The notes: generated from the letters alone by a model not told the origin. A stretch of DNA of 11,421 nt from JBBRTJ01 sp038244535 (GCA_038244535.1 JBBRTJ010000108.1:1-11421), one strand, 5' to 3'; positions 1-6,365 are shown, numbered from the stretch's first letter. Program-made: numbers and translations.

Positions 1-96
1 GGCCTGCACCACCTTGCGGTGCGGTTCCAGCGACGAACGAGCCAACCGTTCCAGCACCACCCGATCAGCAGCACCCATCTCCATCACCTGAACCAT
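1..96 (-). mobile_element. IS630-type transposase, N-terminal fragment cut by window edge
   Basis: Reading minus from ATG at 96, 32 codons run to the edge. The peptide contains the core GAADRVVLERLARSS followed by LEPHRKVVQA. IS630/Tc1-type transposases typically begin with an acidic-Arg-x-x-Leu-Glu-x-x-Ala-Arg pattern followed by a His/Arg-rich turn into a helix-turn-helix DNA-binding domain, and this matches that pattern. Other in-frame ATGs at 84 and 78 could be the true start; no strong ribosome binding site separates them. The catalytic DDE domain would lie left of the window, so intactness cannot be judged. The call rests on one short N-terminal stretch. A different helix-turn-helix protein with a similar first helix is the main alternative. 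Confidence 0.55.
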
Positions 97-140
97 GCCA
101 AATCATACGCGACGCCACTAATTCAACGACGGACCACTAG
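97..140 (-). repeat. Probable terminal region of the IS630-type element
   Basis: Between the transposase start and the decayed toxin gene, the minus strand reads CTAGTGGTCCGTCG, then TTGAA, then TTAGTGGCGTCGC. These are two imperfect direct copies of a (C/T)TAGTGG(N)CGTCG motif. The outer copy ends at a CTAG containing TA at 138-139. IS630-family elements insert at TA dinucleotides, so this is a reasonable outer boundary. The other end of the element is not in the window, so the inverted repeat cannot be confirmed. Confidence 0.3.
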
Positions 141-335
141 CCAGAGCTTGTGCGCACGGCACGCTGAGCTGAGGAGCTTCCCGCGCGAGTCGTCCTCGCC
201 CACCCGGACGGGGACTGGTCCCCCGCCGCGTTCCGTGCCCTGCTCGACGAGATCGCCGACGGCCCCGAGCCGACAATCGAGTCCCTCGATCCCGGGCGGC
301 CCACTCGCCAATCGGCGCGAGAGCGGCGGGCGGTT
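141..335 (+). other. Gene-poor stretch with a possible antitoxin remnant
   Basis: No intact gene is seen. From 171 the plus strand has an open stretch in the same frame as the start of the PIN remnant. It reads EELPARVVLAHPDGDW, then SPAAFRALLDEIADGPEP. There is an in-frame TGA just upstream at 165-167 and no convincing start. The amphipathic, acidic character and the position directly before a VapC remnant would fit a degraded antitoxin. I cannot assign it to a family. Confidence 0.25.
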
Positions 336-500
336 GACTCCAGTGTCATCGACGCGTCCGCCGGCGTCGAGATCGTCACCGACACCCCCAAGATGCCGTC
401 GTCTCGGGCGCGCGAGCCTCGATGCCGTCGGTTGGGTGCCGCTGCACCTCTCCGTCGAGGTGGCCGGCGTCCTCGGACATCGAACCGTCGTCGCCCGAAC
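336..500 (+). pseudogene. VapC-like PIN-domain toxin remnant, frameshifted and truncated
   Basis: Codons from 345 read VIDASAGVEIVTDTP, the usual first strand and helix of a VapC PIN ribonuclease, with the first catalytic Asp (351-353). After about 389 that frame degenerates. The homologous sequence resumes one base on: codons 421-480 read DAVGWVPLHLSVEVAGVLGH, matching the second conserved block with the helix-borne Glu (SVEV). PIN toxins are about 130 residues long. Here only about 45 are recognisable, with a frame change between the blocks, and no third acidic block (the Thr-x-Asp/DA..YV region) follows. Start, middle and C-terminus are therefore damaged, and no nuclease can be made. The neighbouring IS630-type end and tRNA suit a site of insertion and decay. 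The PIN assignment is by motif only. Confidence 0.6.
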
Positions 501-601
501 GCTGCCCGAGGCGGCGTCTGAAAGCAGCACCGATGGTCGCCGAGCGACCGGACACCCGATCCGGTCATAGACCAGCGCGTGCGTTGTAGCTCTCACATCG
601 G

Positions 602-675
602 TGGGCGCTGGGGGACTCGAACCCTCGACCCCCTCCTTGTAAGGGAGGTGCTCTAACCAGCTGAGCTAAGCGCCC
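602..675 (-). tRNA. tRNA-Val (anticodon UAC)
   Basis: On minus, GGGCGCT (from 675) pairs fully with AGCGCCC to form the acceptor stem, with A at 602 as discriminator base. The D arm is GCTC/GAGC, the anticodon stem CCTCC/GGAGG encloses loop CTTACAA with anticodon TAC, and the T loop is TTCGAGT. TAC reads GUA and other GUN codons as valine. CCA is not encoded: the bases after the discriminator are CCG. The T stem GAGGG/CCCCC contains one A-C mismatch (positions 50 and 64), which is unusual but tolerable. A TANNNT -10 (TACGCT, 692-687) lies 11 nt upstream of the mature 5' end. Confidence 0.95.
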
Positions 676-684
676 GACGGCCCC

Positions 685-700
685 CGAGCGTAGGCGCTCG
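685..700. repeat. Short perfect inverted repeat upstream of tRNA-Val
   Basis: CGAGCG-TAGG-CGCTCG is a 6-bp inverted repeat with a 4-nt loop. It overlaps the candidate tRNA -10 element (TACGCT on minus, 692-687). No T-run follows on either strand, so it is unlikely to be a classical terminator. It may be chance in GC-rich DNA. Confidence 0.3.
687..692 (-). promoter_or_regulatory. Candidate -10 element for tRNA-Val
   Basis: TACGCT fits the actinobacterial TANNNT -10 consensus and ends 11 nt before the mature tRNA 5' end, leaving a leader of a few nucleotides. I see no convincing -35. Confidence 0.4.
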
Positions 701-737
701 CCGCCGAGGCATCCCTGGCCTTGCGATCCACCGCCAC

Positions 738-743
738 TACCTT
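738..743 (+). promoter_or_regulatory. -10 element of a leaderless promoter for the sigma-factor gene
   Basis: TACCTT matches TANNNT and is followed by exactly 8 nt before the ATG at 752, so transcription is expected to start at or next to the start codon. No Shine-Dalgarno sequence is present (the gap is CGCCTCCG). The same context, GCCACTACCTT, recurs upstream of the IMPase-family gene on the other strand. Confidence 0.55.
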
Positions 744-751
744 CGCCTCCG

Positions 752-1621
752 ATGGCAGTGCGCAGCGGGCTGACGGGAGGCGACGCTGAACTGCTGCGCC
801 GGTACCTCGACGAGATCGGTCGCCACCCGCTTCTGACTGCGGCCGAGGAGGTCGAGCTGGCGACTGCGCTCGAGGCGGGAGGCGAGGCCGGCGCGGCCGC
901 TCGTGAGCGCTTCATCAAGGCCAACTTGCGCCTCGTGGTCTCGATCGCTCGCCGCTACGAGTCGAGCGGCGTGCCCTTGCTCGACCTCATCCAAGAAGGC
1001 AACCTCGGCCTCATCCGCGCCGTCGAGAAGTTTGACCGCCACCGGGGCTTCAAGTTCTCGACCTATGCCACATGGTGGATCCGCCAGGCGATCGGCAAGG
1101 GCATCGCCGAGCAGGCCCGCACCATCCGCGTGCCCGCCCACGTCCGCGACTCGTTCGCCGCCGTCGAGCAGTCGACCCGGCGGTTCGAGGCGTCACACGA
1201 TCGCCGGCCGACAAGCCGCGAGGTCGCCGACGACACGGGGCTCACCGCCGAACGGGTCGACCTCGTGCGCCAGCACCGCACCCACATCGTGTCGCTGTCG
1301 ACCCGCGTCGCCGCCGACTCCGACACTGAGCTGGGCGACCTCATCGAAGACGAGAGCGAGGTCTCGCCGTACGACGCGGCCGCGGCCGCCCTTGAGCGCG
1401 AGGCCCTCACCGTGCAACTGGCCCGCCTCAACGAGCGGGAGCGCTCGGTGCTGATGATGCGCTTCGGCCTCGACCAGCCCGGCGAGCAGACCCTGGCCCA
1501 GATCGGCGAGACGTTCGAGCTGACCAGGGAGCGGATCCGCCAGATCGAAGCCCGTGCCCTCGGCAAGCTCCGCCACCCGAGCGTGGCCCGGCTCTGGTCC
1601 CGCGCCCAGGTGGCCCGCTAG
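752..1621 (+). CDS. Short RNA polymerase sigma-70 factor (group 2, RpoD/SigA-like)
   Basis: This 289-residue protein directs RNA polymerase to promoters. Region 1.2 covers about residues 11-42 (DAELLRRYLDEIG). Regions 2.1-2.2 cover about 52-95 (FIKANLRLVVSIARRY, then DLIQEGNLGLIRAVEKFD). Regions 2.3-2.4, which melt and read the -10 element, are at about 98-127 (FKFSTYATWWIRQAI). Region 3 covers about 128-185, and region 4.2 with its helix-turn-helix about 247-275 (TLAQIGETFELTRERIRQIE). It lacks the long acidic region 1.1 of the housekeeping factor and is much shorter than a primary SigA, so a group 2 accessory factor is most likely. The ATG is set by the leaderless -10 element and by region 1.2 beginning directly after it. 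surE follows after 9 bp, probably co-transcribed. No anti-sigma gene is adjacent. The class is very secure; its regulon cannot be told from the sequence. Confidence 0.93.
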   Translation: MAVRSGLTGGDAELLRRYLDEIGRHPLLTAAEEVELATALEAGGEAGAAARERFIKANLRLVVSIARRYESSGVPLLDLIQEGNLGLIRAVEKFDRHRGFKFSTYATWWIRQAIGKGIAEQARTIRVPAHVRDSFAAVEQSTRRFEASHDRRPTSREVADDTGLTAERVDLVRQHRTHIVSLSTRVAADSDTELGDLIEDESEVSPYDAAAAALEREALTVQLARLNERERSVLMMRFGLDQPGEQTLAQIGETFELTRERIRQIEARALGKLRHPSVARLWSRAQVAR

Positions 1622-1630
1622 AACGGGTCC

Positions 1631-2455
1631 GTGAGGATCCTGCTGACCAACGACGACGGCATCGACTCGACCGGGCTCCACGTCCTCGCCAGGGCGATGC
1701 GGGCGCACGGCGAGGTCGTGGTCATCGCCCCTGATGCCGAGTATTCGGGGGCGAGCGCGGCGCTCGGCGCCCTTCACCTCATCCAGCCTGATGTGCGCCG
1801 GGCGCGCATCGATGGGCTCGACGAGTGCTGGGCGGTGAGCGGCCCACCCGCGCTGTGCGTGACCTTCGCCCGCCTGGGCGCCTTCGGCGGAGCGTTCGAC
1901 CTCGTCGTGTCGGGCATCAACCCCGGCGCCAACGTCGGCCGGTCGATCTACCACTCGGGCACCGTCGGCGCGGTGCTCACCGGGCGCAACGCCGGCATCA
2001 GCGGCGTGGCCGTCAGCCAGGCCGTCACCGGCTTCGGCATCGACGGCCAGGGCTGGGACGAGATGCTCGCCGGTCAGCTGTGGGAGACCGCGGCCGAGGT
2101 GGCCAGCACGGTGGTGGCGGCACTGGTGGCCGACCCGCCGAAGCGAGCGGTGGCCATCAACTTGAACGTCCCTAACAAGCCGACCGCCGAGCTCAAGGGT
2201 TGGCGCCGGGCCACCGTCGGCACCGTCCCGCCTCGCACCATGGCCTCGGCGGTGCTCGAGCCCAAGCTCGGCCACGACGACGCCTTCCACGTCCGCATGT
2301 CGTGGGGCGACCCGATCCCGCTGCCGATCGAGACCGACGGTGGTGCCGTCGAGGCCGACGAGGTGGCGCTGTCGTTCCTCGGCCGGATCACCGACGACGA
2401 CGGCATCGACGGCGCCATCGTCGAAGGCGCACTCGAGAAGCTGCTCGCCCGATAG
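1631..2455 (+). CDS. surE: 5'/3'-nucleotidase SurE
   Basis: SurE is a cytoplasmic, metal-dependent phosphatase that removes phosphate from nucleoside monophosphates and in some species from short polyphosphate. The N-terminus MRILLTNDDGIDSTGL carries the metal-binding Asp pair D8 and D9. S39 in EYSGAS and N97 in SGINPGANVG complete the metal site, and YHSGTVGAVLTGR is the typical following segment. At 274 residues it is close to the usual 250-270. The usual Gly-Thr-Pro-Ala-Asp-Cys-Val block is GPPALCV here, a variant near the substrate pocket. The start is GTG with only a weak purine-rich stretch before it, which fits coupling to the sigma-factor gene. The gene ends 15 bp from the convergent Nudix gene, with no obvious terminator between them. 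Confidence 0.93.
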   Translation: MRILLTNDDGIDSTGLHVLARAMRAHGEVVVIAPDAEYSGASAALGALHLIQPDVRRARIDGLDECWAVSGPPALCVTFARLGAFGGAFDLVVSGINPGANVGRSIYHSGTVGAVLTGRNAGISGVAVSQAVTGFGIDGQGWDEMLAGQLWETAAEVASTVVAALVADPPKRAVAINLNVPNKPTAELKGWRRATVGTVPPRTMASAVLEPKLGHDDAFHVRMSWGDPIPLPIETDGGAVEADEVALSFLGRITDDDGIDGAIVEGALEKLLAR

Positions 2456-2470
2456 CACGAAGCTCGGGAA

Positions 2471-2986
2471 CTAGTGGTCGGGACCGGAGATGCGGGCGAT
2501 GCCGACGCCGGGGTGCACGGCTCGGCTCAGCGTGACGAGCGCGCCGGCCGTCTCGTGCTGCAACGGCGGCAGCTCGTCGGCTGGGAACCACCGGCACTCG
2601 GCGATCTCGGCCGAGCGGGGATGAGCCCGACGCGGGTCCTCGCCGTCGCACGGGCGACAGGCGAAGATCACGTCGACCCGCCTGCTGCGGGGCTCGACGA
2701 CCACAGTGGCCTCGCCGATCACGTCGATGCGCAAGCCCGTCTCCTCGTAGGTCTCCCGCCGGGCCGCGTCGCGCACGTCCTCGCCCGCCTTCAGGAGCCC
2801 TCCGGGCACGCCCCAGCGCTTGCGGTACGAGTGGCGGACGAACAGGCGGGCGCCGTCGGCGCGCTCGACGATGCACATGGCACCGACCGAGTAGCCGGGT
2901 GCAAGCGTGTGCACGATGGCGACGCGCACCCGGCGGGGCAGGCGCTGGAAGATGCCGAGGACGGCACGATGGGCTTCATCGATCAC
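2471..2986 (-). CDS. Nudix hydrolase
   Basis: This 171-residue enzyme should cleave a nucleoside diphosphate linked to another group. The complete Nudix box GX5EX7REUXEEXGU is at residues 63-85: G63, E69, R77-E78, E81-E82 and G84 are all present. The usual aliphatic residue after RE is Thr79. The two Glu of EE are the Mg2+ ligands. WGVPGG just before the box is typical of many family members. The substrate cannot be deduced. The start is GTG at 2986, and the preceding gene's TGA shares its last bases in a GTGA overlap, so the two are translationally coupled. An N-terminal stretch of about 30 residues precedes the fold and is probably helical (FQRLPRRVRVAIVHT). No signal peptide is seen, so it is likely cytoplasmic. 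Confidence 0.88.
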   Translation of the reverse strand: MIDEAHRAVLGIFQRLPRRVRVAIVHTLAPGYSVGAMCIVERADGARLFVRHSYRKRWGVPGGLLKAGEDVRDAARRETYEETGLRIDVIGEATVVVEPRSRRVDVIFACRPCDGEDPRRAHPRSAEIAECRWFPADELPPLQHETAGALVTLSRAVHPGVGIARISGPDH

Positions 2987-3723
2987 GGCAGCATGCTCCT
3001 TTGCTCGAGCAGCTCGGCGAGCAGCTCCGGTGTCCCCGCGGCCACGGGTGTGCGCCGGTCGGCGTGGCCCCGCACGACGAGGTCACGGCCCTTGGCGTCG
3101 ACGACGAGCGCGCCGGCCTCCTGGCACACCAGCAACCCCCCGAGGTAGTCCCACGCACCGTGGGCGTCGACGCTGGCATCGACGTAGCCATCGAGCACAC
3201 CGGCCGCGACCGCACAGAGGTCGAGGGCCACCGCCCCGAGCACCCGGAACCAGCCGATGCCATCAGGCGGGCGACCCGAGAGGCCGATGGTCGTGCCCTT
3301 GAGGGTCGTTGCCGGCGACGGGTGCAGCGGCCGACCGTCGCAGCGCGCTCCCCCGCCACGCACGGCCTCGAAGCGCACGCCACTAGCCAGGTTGACCACG
3401 ACCGCCACCCGCGGACCATGGGCGTCAAGGGCGCACAACGACGTGGCGTACCAGGGGATCCCGCGTGACGCGTTGGTCGAACCGTCGAGCGGGTCGACCA
3501 CCACGAACAGCGGCCGGTCAGGGTGGTGGACGCCGCTCTCCTCAGACAGCACGCCGCACCCCGCCGCGGTCAGCAGCGACACCGCGACGGCATCGGCGGC
3601 GAGGTCGGATCGGTACTGGCCCGGCACCGTGCCGGCCAGTCCCCAGTCACCGGCGGCGGCCAGCGCGGCCGCCACTGCGTCGGCGGTGTCGTTCAAGAGC
3701 GCGAGCAGCTCGCCGTCGGTCAC
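2983..3723 (-). CDS. Inositol monophosphatase family phosphatase
   Basis: This is a Mg2+-dependent, Li+-sensitive-type phosphatase, 246 residues from GTG. SEESG (about 60-64) supplies the metal-binding Glu. DPLDGSTN (77-84) is the family's signature motif A, and WDYLGG (about 191-196) is motif B. The fold is complete and of normal length. Family members act on inositol-1-phosphate, fructose-1,6-bisphosphate, histidinol phosphate or 3'-phosphoadenosine 5'-phosphate; motifs alone do not decide between them. An ATG at 3765 would add 14 residues. I prefer GTG 3723 because TACCTT (3735-3730) lies 6 nt before it, giving a leaderless transcript, and because the longer form would start only 15 bp from the divergent gene. 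The coupled Nudix gene suggests a joint role in phosphorylated-metabolite clearance, but that is inference. Confidence 0.88.
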   Translation of the reverse strand: MTDGELLALLNDTADAVAAALAAAGDWGLAGTVPGQYRSDLAADAVAVSLLTAAGCGVLSEESGVHHPDRPLFVVVDPLDGSTNASRGIPWYATSLCALDAHGPRVAVVVNLASGVRFEAVRGGGARCDGRPLHPSPATTLKGTTIGLSGRPPDGIGWFRVLGAVALDLCAVAAGVLDGYVDASVDAHGAWDYLGGLLVCQEAGALVVDAKGRDLVVRGHADRRTPVAAGTPELLAELLEQRSMLP

Positions 3724-3729
3724 GAGGGC

Positions 3730-3735
3730 AAGGTA
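3730..3735 (-). promoter_or_regulatory. -10 element of a leaderless promoter for the IMPase-family gene
   Basis: On minus, TACCTT fits TANNNT and is followed by 6 nt (GCCCTC) and then GTG at 3723. The extended context GCCACTACCTT equals that upstream of the sigma-factor gene. No Shine-Dalgarno sequence is present, so this element decides the start. Confidence 0.5.
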
Positions 3736-3780
3736 GTGGCAGGCTGTGGGCGTCCCATCCACCACCTACGAGGAGCGAGC

Positions 3781-4347
3781 GTGGCGGTCATCGACGTCGC
3801 CGGCTTCGTCGCCGAGCTCAAAGATCACGCCGCCGAGCACGGGTTCCACGTGCACGACGAGCGTCACTTCGTCGAGACCTACAGCCTGCGCCAGGCGTGG
3901 GAGGTCGACCTTCACCCTGAGGACGCCTGCGACGGCCCCATCGACCTGCACCTCGCGCTCGAGGTCGACCCCCGTGCGCTGCTGTCGTTCGAGGACGAGG
4001 TGGCCAAGCTCGAGGATCCCGACGACGATCCTCCGGACACCTTCCACTTCCCGTTGCTGTTCACCTGGACGCTTCCGCCGCTCCCCCACGGCCCCGACCT
4101 GCTGGTGCTGGCCACCGAGCTGGCGGGCATCGGCGGCACCGAGCTCCCCCTCGAGGTGTCGGCCATCGACGCCATCGCGTCGGCCACCGACGCCCCCGAG
4201 CGCAGCCTCACGATCGTGGCCCGACTCGAGGTCTCGCTCGCCAAGGTGTTCCAGGGCGAAGAGCGCCTCTGCGACGTCCTCGAGCGCTGCCTCGCCGTCA
4301 GCCAGTTCCTCCTCGACCGGGCGCCCGCCTGGCTCGGCGAGCTCTAG
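3781..4347 (+). CDS. Hypothetical acidic protein, 188 residues
   Basis: Not recognised. The GTG start at 3781 has GAGGAG 5 nt upstream. Longer in-frame versions would read into the divergent IMPase gene and are rejected. The protein is cytoplasmic (no signal peptide or membrane segment) and rich in Asp/Glu. It has an acidic, proline-containing loop at about residues 76-85 (KLEDPDDDPPD). An alternation of short hydrophobic strands (DLHLALEVD, FHFPLLFTWTLPP, LTIVARLEVSLAKVF) and helices suggests an alpha/beta fold. The C-terminal 40 residues look helical (CDVLERCLAVSQFLLDRAP). The small acidic gene starts 23 bp after its stop with its own ribosome binding site, so they are probably one operon. 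Third-position G/C is high throughout, supporting a real gene. Confidence 0.75.
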   Translation: MAVIDVAGFVAELKDHAAEHGFHVHDERHFVETYSLRQAWEVDLHPEDACDGPIDLHLALEVDPRALLSFEDEVAKLEDPDDDPPDTFHFPLLFTWTLPPLPHGPDLLVLATELAGIGGTELPLEVSAIDAIASATDAPERSLTIVARLEVSLAKVFQGEERLCDVLERCLAVSQFLLDRAPAWLGEL

Positions 4348-4370
4348 TCCTTCTACCGAAAGGCGCACCC

Positions 4371-4640
4371 ATGAACGTTGGAGAGCTGAAGGCCCTCTTG
4401 GCCGAGCACCCGGATTCGACCGAGGTGCTCCTCAGCATCGTCATGCCCGCCGAGAGCGACGACGATGACGACATCGTCACCGACCTCTACACGATCGAGG
4501 CGTCGCTCGTGTACCCCGACGACGAGACCGGCGAGGACGCCCTCTGGCTGGTCGGCGGCGAGGAAGACGACGTCGACCGCCTCATGGCCGAGGTCGAGGT
4601 CGAGGGCGAGGGCGAGGAGGAGCACGACCACGCCGACTGA
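4371..4640 (+). CDS. Small, highly acidic hypothetical protein, 89 residues
   Basis: The ATG at 4371 follows a GAAAGG-type ribosome binding site. The N-terminus NVGELKALLAEHPDSTEVLL resembles small bacterial and phage proteins of unknown function in which a helix (xVxELxxxLxxxPxDxxV) precedes a two- or three-stranded sheet; this is a resemblance only. It has an internal run of five Asp (about residues 31-36) and an acidic C-terminal tail of Glu/Gly/Val repeats (VEVEGEGEEEHDH) ending in His/Asp. The net charge is very negative. That composition fits a metal- or protein-binding tail, but nothing proves it. The gene is downstream of the 188-residue gene. The last 154 bases overlap the 3' end of the convergent membrane-protein gene, so the acidic repeat is the antisense of that protein's Ser-rich tail. 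Confidence 0.65.
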   Translation: MNVGELKALLAEHPDSTEVLLSIVMPAESDDDDDIVTDLYTIEASLVYPDDETGEDALWLVGGEEDDVDRLMAEVEVEGEGEEEHDHAD

Positions 4641-5584
4641 TCCAGCGGTCCGATCACGGACAGCAGGCCGACGATCACCGCGCCCAGACCGGCGCCGAGG
4701 GCGAACGCGATCGCGGCCCGCTCGAGCAGTGGTGGCAGCCCGCTCAGCGTGACGGCGTGGTCGAGGGCGCCTGCCCGCCGCCACACCCAGAGCAGCAGCG
4801 CCACCCCCGCCCCAACGAGCAGCGGGCCATAGGCGGACGTCCGGCGCACCACGACCGCCACGGCCGCAACGATGAGTGCCGCCAGTGGCAAGGCCAGAAC
4901 TGCGGGCGTGCCCCCCGCTGCTCGAGGCAGGTGCTGCCACTCGCTGAACGCGGCGAAGCCGGCCAGCGCCGACGCGACGGCCACGCTTCCGAGCGCGACG
5001 ACCACCCGCCGACGCGAGGCCGCCACGACAACGCCAGCCGATGCGAGCGCGGCGACGAGCCACGGCCACGCCTGCGGGGCGCCCTCGCGCACCAACGTGC
5101 CGCGGACGACCACCGGCGCACCGTCGACGAGCAGCCCGACCTCCCAGGTCGGCGAGATCGGCCCACCCATGTTGTGGGTTCGGTGGTCGTGCCAGATGAC
5201 CTCGCCCCCTGCGCCGATCATCACCATCTCCGGTGGCGCCTTGGCGTCGGCCGAGGCCGGCACGGGATCGTGCGGGCCGTAGCGGGCCACGTTCAGGTAG
5301 GCCGCCGGCGAGTGCCGGTTCTGCTCGACCACGCCGTCGCGGTGGACCACGAGGTAGGGCTCGCCCTCGTAGCCGAGCACGACCGCCTCGTGGCCAGGCT
5401 CGACGCGGAGGCGCACGAACGAGTCGCCGCCGATGATGTCGACTCGCACCGCTGGAGTGGCGGGATCGAGGTGGTCCACCCGTGAGCGGTCGTTGGTGGG
5501 CTTGGCCGCATCGGCCGACGCCGGCCCCGCCGTCACGATCAGCAACCCGATGGCGAAGGTGATGGTGCGAAGGACGCGGCGCAT
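4487..5584 (-). CDS. Secreted/membrane hypothetical protein with RxSPAxYLN and WHDHRTH motifs
   Basis: The 365-residue protein has an N-terminal signal peptide: RR at 2-3, hydrophobic core 8-20, likely cleavage after ASA at 24. A soluble domain of about 145 residues contains EPYLVVHRDGVVEQNR, HSPAAYLN (91-98) and WHDHRTHNM (131-139). About five membrane segments follow (roughly 173-190, 194-212, 228-247, 253-269, 290-311). I recall this architecture and the paired motifs from uncharacterised actinobacterial envelope proteins. The His-rich motif could bind metal, but no function is established. ATG 5584 is chosen over the ATG at 5608 because GGAG sits 6 nt before it and the signal peptide begins there. 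Residues from about 315 are a Ser/Pro/Thr-rich tail encoded antisense to the 89-residue acidic gene. This tail is unlike the rest and may reflect loss of the original stop. Confidence 0.78.
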   Translation of the reverse strand: MRRVLRTITFAIGLLIVTAGPASADAAKPTNDRSRVDHLDPATPAVRVDIIGGDSFVRLRVEPGHEAVVLGYEGEPYLVVHRDGVVEQNRHSPAAYLNVARYGPHDPVPASADAKAPPEMVMIGAGGEVIWHDHRTHNMGGPISPTWEVGLLVDGAPVVVRGTLVREGAPQAWPWLVAALASAGVVVAASRRRVVVALGSVAVASALAGFAAFSEWQHLPRAAGGTPAVLALPLAALIVAAVAVVVRRTSAYGPLLVGAGVALLLWVWRRAGALDHAVTLSGLPPLLERAAIAFALGAGLGAVIVGLLSVIGPLDQSAWSCSSSPSPSTSTSAMRRSTSSSSPPTSQRASSPVSSSGYTSDASIV

Positions 5585-5687
5585 GACCGCTCCATCGTCG
5601 CTCAACAACCGCTTCGGGTTCGGTCAGCGCGGCCCGGTGACAGGCGGAGGTTTGCCGGAGGGGTGGTGGTCCGGCTCAGATGGACCG

Positions 5688-6347
5688 ATGGATCTTGCCG
5701 ACGACTTCGCCGACATCGATGAACCCCAGCTCCACCAGCGCACCTACCTGGTGCGGGCGTTCCGCCACTCGGCGACTGCCATGCGGCTGCGCGGCGTCGT
5801 GCACGACCTCAAGCCGGCCGGGCTGTACCTCGCCGAGGACCCCGAGCCGATGACCGTCCACCACATGATCCTCGACCTCATCATCGACTACCCCTCGCTG
5901 GTGATCACCGACGCCAAGGCCGTGCTCGAGACCCATCCCCATCCCGAGTGCGTCCGCATCGAGGACCACTACCTCAACCTGATCGGGCTGTCGATCGCAC
6001 GAGGCTTCACCCACAAGGTGCGCGAGCTGTTCGGCGGCCCCCGGGGCTGCACCCACACCACGATGCTCTTGCAGGCCATGGCGCCGGTCGCCGTGCAGTC
6101 CATGTGGTCGATGCAGAGCTTCGCCGAGGGTGGCGGGCTGAAGGTGAGCTCGCCCCGGCGCATGGACGACCCCGAGCGCCAGGCGGCCTGGCGCTTCAAC
6201 CTGGGCAGCTGCCACGTCTGGGCCGAAGACGGCGACATGGTCGCCCTCGTGCAGGCGGGGGGCGAGGTGCCCGTTCCGGTGTGGGCCGAGGATCGCCTGC
6301 GGGCGCTCGGCCGCGACCCGAACGAATGGCGCCGACGGGAGGAGTGA
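5688..6347 (+). CDS. DUF2889 family protein
   Basis: The 219-residue protein fits DUF2889. It has the N-terminal HQRTYLVRAF segment, then GVVHDLKPAGLY, and the iHdM-type segment VHHMILDLIIDYPSLVITDAKA. A conserved Cys in HPHPECVRIEDHY follows, then the hallmark GLSIARGFTHKVRELFGG and GPRGCTHTTMLLQAMAP. The function of the family is not established; the conserved Cys and His residues suggest a metal or redox site, which is inference. No signal peptide or membrane segment is seen. The ATG at 5688 is preferred over longer in-frame starts that read into the divergent gene. A weak TCAGAT element ends 6 nt before it, but it is not a good TANNNT match. It diverges from the secreted protein gene, with 103 bp between the two starts. 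Confidence 0.82.
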   Translation: MDLADDFADIDEPQLHQRTYLVRAFRHSATAMRLRGVVHDLKPAGLYLAEDPEPMTVHHMILDLIIDYPSLVITDAKAVLETHPHPECVRIEDHYLNLIGLSIARGFTHKVRELFGGPRGCTHTTMLLQAMAPVAVQSMWSMQSFAEGGGLKVSSPRRMDDPERQAAWRFNLGSCHVWAEDGDMVALVQAGGEVPVPVWAEDRLRALGRDPNEWRRREE

Positions 6348-6365
6348 GCAAAGCTGGCGGTGTCC

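Noticed and set aside
123..596. Long minus-strand open frames opposite the VapC remnant
   Set aside because: Arg/Gly/Pro-rich translation without domain or ribosome binding site; these are antisense shadows of high-GC DNA. The plus-strand PIN motifs explain the stretch better.
903..2458. Long frames overlapping the sigma-factor and surE genes, including a 421-codon minus frame
   Set aside because: The overlapped genes carry complete conserved motifs. The antisense translation is a mirror of the G/C-rich third positions.
3523..3780. N-terminal extension of the 188-residue protein to an ATG far upstream
   Set aside because: It would lie antisense inside the IMPase gene, whereas GTG 3781 has GAGGAG at the right distance.
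5433..5687. N-terminal extension of the DUF2889 protein
   Set aside because: The extension would lie antisense over the signal peptide of the divergent secreted protein and shows no DUF2889 sequence. ATG 5688 fits the domain start.
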